Shown here piece after piece: positions 14,746-15,373 of a DNA stretch of 15,373 nt (its first letter is position 1; every line of letters starts with the position of its first letter). Source of the stretch: CAMEON01 sp045645165 (GTDB lineage: Bacteria > Bacillota > Clostridia > Oscillospirales > CAG-272); assembly GCA_045645165.1 (NCBI GenBank), contig JAZRIF010000030.1, forward strand, positions 1 to 15,373, in the 5' to 3' direction. The translations under genes and the position numbers were made by a program. The notes under the pieces were generated by a model. The model searched no databases. It was not told where the DNA came from and saw only the letters and a program-made list of their open reading frames with translations.

Positions 14746-14809
14746 GTACTTTTCTCTCCTTGTCGAGAGAAAAGTACCAAAAGAGCGCCACCAAAGGGCT
14801 GAACGCCCT
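14746..14809. repeat. Double-hairpin intergenic repeat candidate
   Basis: Thirteen-pair perfect stem GTACTTTTCTCTC (14746-14758) / GAGAGAAAAGTAC (14765-14777) with a 6-nt loop, followed by a second small hairpin AGGGC-TGAAC-GCCCT (14795-14809). The compact two-hairpin build resembles dispersed intergenic repeats of Firmicutes, but it occurs only once here, so repeat status is unproven. It lies in the gene-free stretch 14655-15083. Confidence 0.5.
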
Positions 14810-14869
14810 CTGGACACCTGTTTCACCTATATGGGTCTGTTTGACAGAAGAGATACATGGGCGTGTTTC

Positions 14870-14906
14870 GAAAAGCATCTCCGCGGTACTTGCGGAGATG
14901 CTTTTC
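14870..14906. terminator. Strong palindrome, possible bidirectional terminator
   Basis: Perfect 15-pair stem GAAAAGCATCTCCGC (14870-14884) / GCGGAGATGCTTTTC (14892-14906), 7-nt loop. A-tract on one side and T-tract on the other are within the stem, as in bidirectional terminators. It lies between convergent genes (plus-strand end at 14654, minus-strand end at 15084). The plus-strand unit already has its own terminator, and the minus-strand stop is about 180 nt away, so the role is uncertain. Confidence 0.5.
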
Positions 14907-14922
14907 TCTCCGCGCCCAAACT

Positions 14923-15053
14923 CAACCTATGTCGGACGCGACAGGGCGCTGCTTCTTTTTCAACGGCTGTCCGCGAGGTTGGGGGAGCGTGTTACCCCTT
15001 GTGTGTGGGAGGAAACTGACGCTCCCTTGTCAATGGAGAGGAAGCGTAGGTTG
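14923..15053. other. Gene-free segment with nested inverted repeats
   Basis: An outer pair CAACCTA (14923-14929) / TAGGTTG (15047-15053) encloses TGTCG-GACG-CGACA (14930-14943), which abuts the left arm directly, and GGGAGCGT (14983-14990) / ACGCTCCC (15019-15026). Together these could form a multibranch fold of about 130 nt. No coding frame here looks real. It could be a small structured RNA or a degenerate repeat; the pairings are short and may be chance. Confidence 0.3.
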
Positions 15054-15083
15054 GCTGATACGAAAAACATGTGCGTTAGATAT

Positions 15084-15365
15084 TCAATCCTCTTTCTTCT
15101 TGCGACAAACAACGGTGCAGGCAAGGAGAGCGATTACGGTGGCGGTCATGCCCAGAGCCGACTGACAACCGCCTGAGGGGGCAGAGGTGTTGATCGTGTC
15201 GGTGGTGGAGTCGGTGCCGTTTTGGGTATCGGAGGGGAGGGTGATGGCATTATCCCGGGTGGTGTCTTCCTCGGTCTGGGGCGGTTTTTTCCGACATCCC
15301 GAAGCGGTGATCAGCAGAACGGCGGTCAATAGCAGAATCAAAAGGCGTTGCTTCAAAGGGCACAT
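15084..15365 (-). CDS. Small putative lipoprotein with C-terminal membrane segment
   Basis: Up to 93 residues, with the stop at 15084-15086. The hydrophobic signal (KQRLLILLLTAVLLITASGC) ends in a lipobox. A Thr/Asp/Ser-rich spacer of about 45 residues follows, then GGCQSALG, a hydrophobic stretch ATVIALLACTVVC and the basic tail RKKKED. The C-terminal build (Gly-Gly-Cys, helix, basic tail) resembles sorting-type tails of surface proteins. Two starts are possible: ATG at 15365 has its AGG directly abutting it, whereas TTG at 15356 has AGGA 7 nt upstream and gives the textbook signal MKQRLLILLL. I favour the TTG. The window ends 8 nt beyond the ATG, so the frame could also extend further and the promoter is not visible. 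Function unknown. Confidence 0.65.
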   Translation of the reverse strand: MCPLKQRLLILLLTAVLLITASGCRKKPPQTEEDTTRDNAITLPSDTQNGTDSTTDTINTSAPSGGCQSALGMTATVIALLACTVVCRKKKED

Positions 15366-15373
15366 CCTGTCCC

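Noticed and set aside
14827..14845. CCTATATGGGT followed by TTGACA near the repeats, as a fourth ECF-like promoter on either strand
   Set aside because: On the reverse strand a TGTCA precedes a TATAGG word but only about 10 nt away, and no gene follows in that direction at a sensible distance.
14687..15176. Several overlapping open frames in the right gene-free stretch
   Set aside because: They run through a terminator tail and perfect palindromes, lack good ribosome binding sites and show no recognisable protein features.

Overview
The window reads as chromosomal DNA of a fairly GC-rich member of the Clostridia (Bacillota), probably an uncultured gut Oscillospirales-like bacterium. The grounds are clostridial housekeeping proteins (ArgS, YebC, MutS2 with a Smr domain), consensus sigma-A promoters, T-tailed hairpin terminators, a class of paired sigma/anti-sigma genes typical of this group, and abundant intergenic palindromic repeats. 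There is no transposase, phage gene, rRNA, tRNA or CRISPR array. Placement below class level is inference.

Layout, left to right: (1) the 3' end of a YbaK/EbsC Cys-tRNA(Pro) deacylase gene. (2) Two tandem paralogous two-gene cassettes at 460-1571 and 1718-3729. Each is an ECF-like sigma factor overlapping by 4 nt a single-pass membrane protein with a short cytoplasmic head, which is the expected anti-sigma partner. The outer parts differ: a Pro-rich tail in one and BspA-type leucine-rich repeats in the other. (3) argS and yebC, separated by a palindromic intergenic repeat. (4) A polysaccharide flippase gene flanked by two diverged direct copies of a hairpin-rich element of about 190 nt, followed by mutS2. 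(5) A large surface lipoprotein with two discoidin-like domains around a putative TIM-barrel glycosidase-like core. (6) A tandem pair of small paralogous membrane proteins. (7) A gene-poor stretch with several hairpins, then a convergent small lipoprotein gene at the right edge.

The most interesting signal links regions 2 and 6. A promoter-like motif, TGWCA-N19-GTYTATATRGGT, occurs with identical spacing upstream of both sigma genes (296-330, 1638-1672) and upstream of the small membrane protein pair (13689-13723), about 12 kb away. The simplest reading is that the sigma factors autoregulate and also drive the membrane protein pair, giving a small envelope-stress or surface-sensing regulon. 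The housekeeping genes and the large lipoprotein instead use sigma-A type promoters. All functional calls rest on reading the sequence; no search was run.
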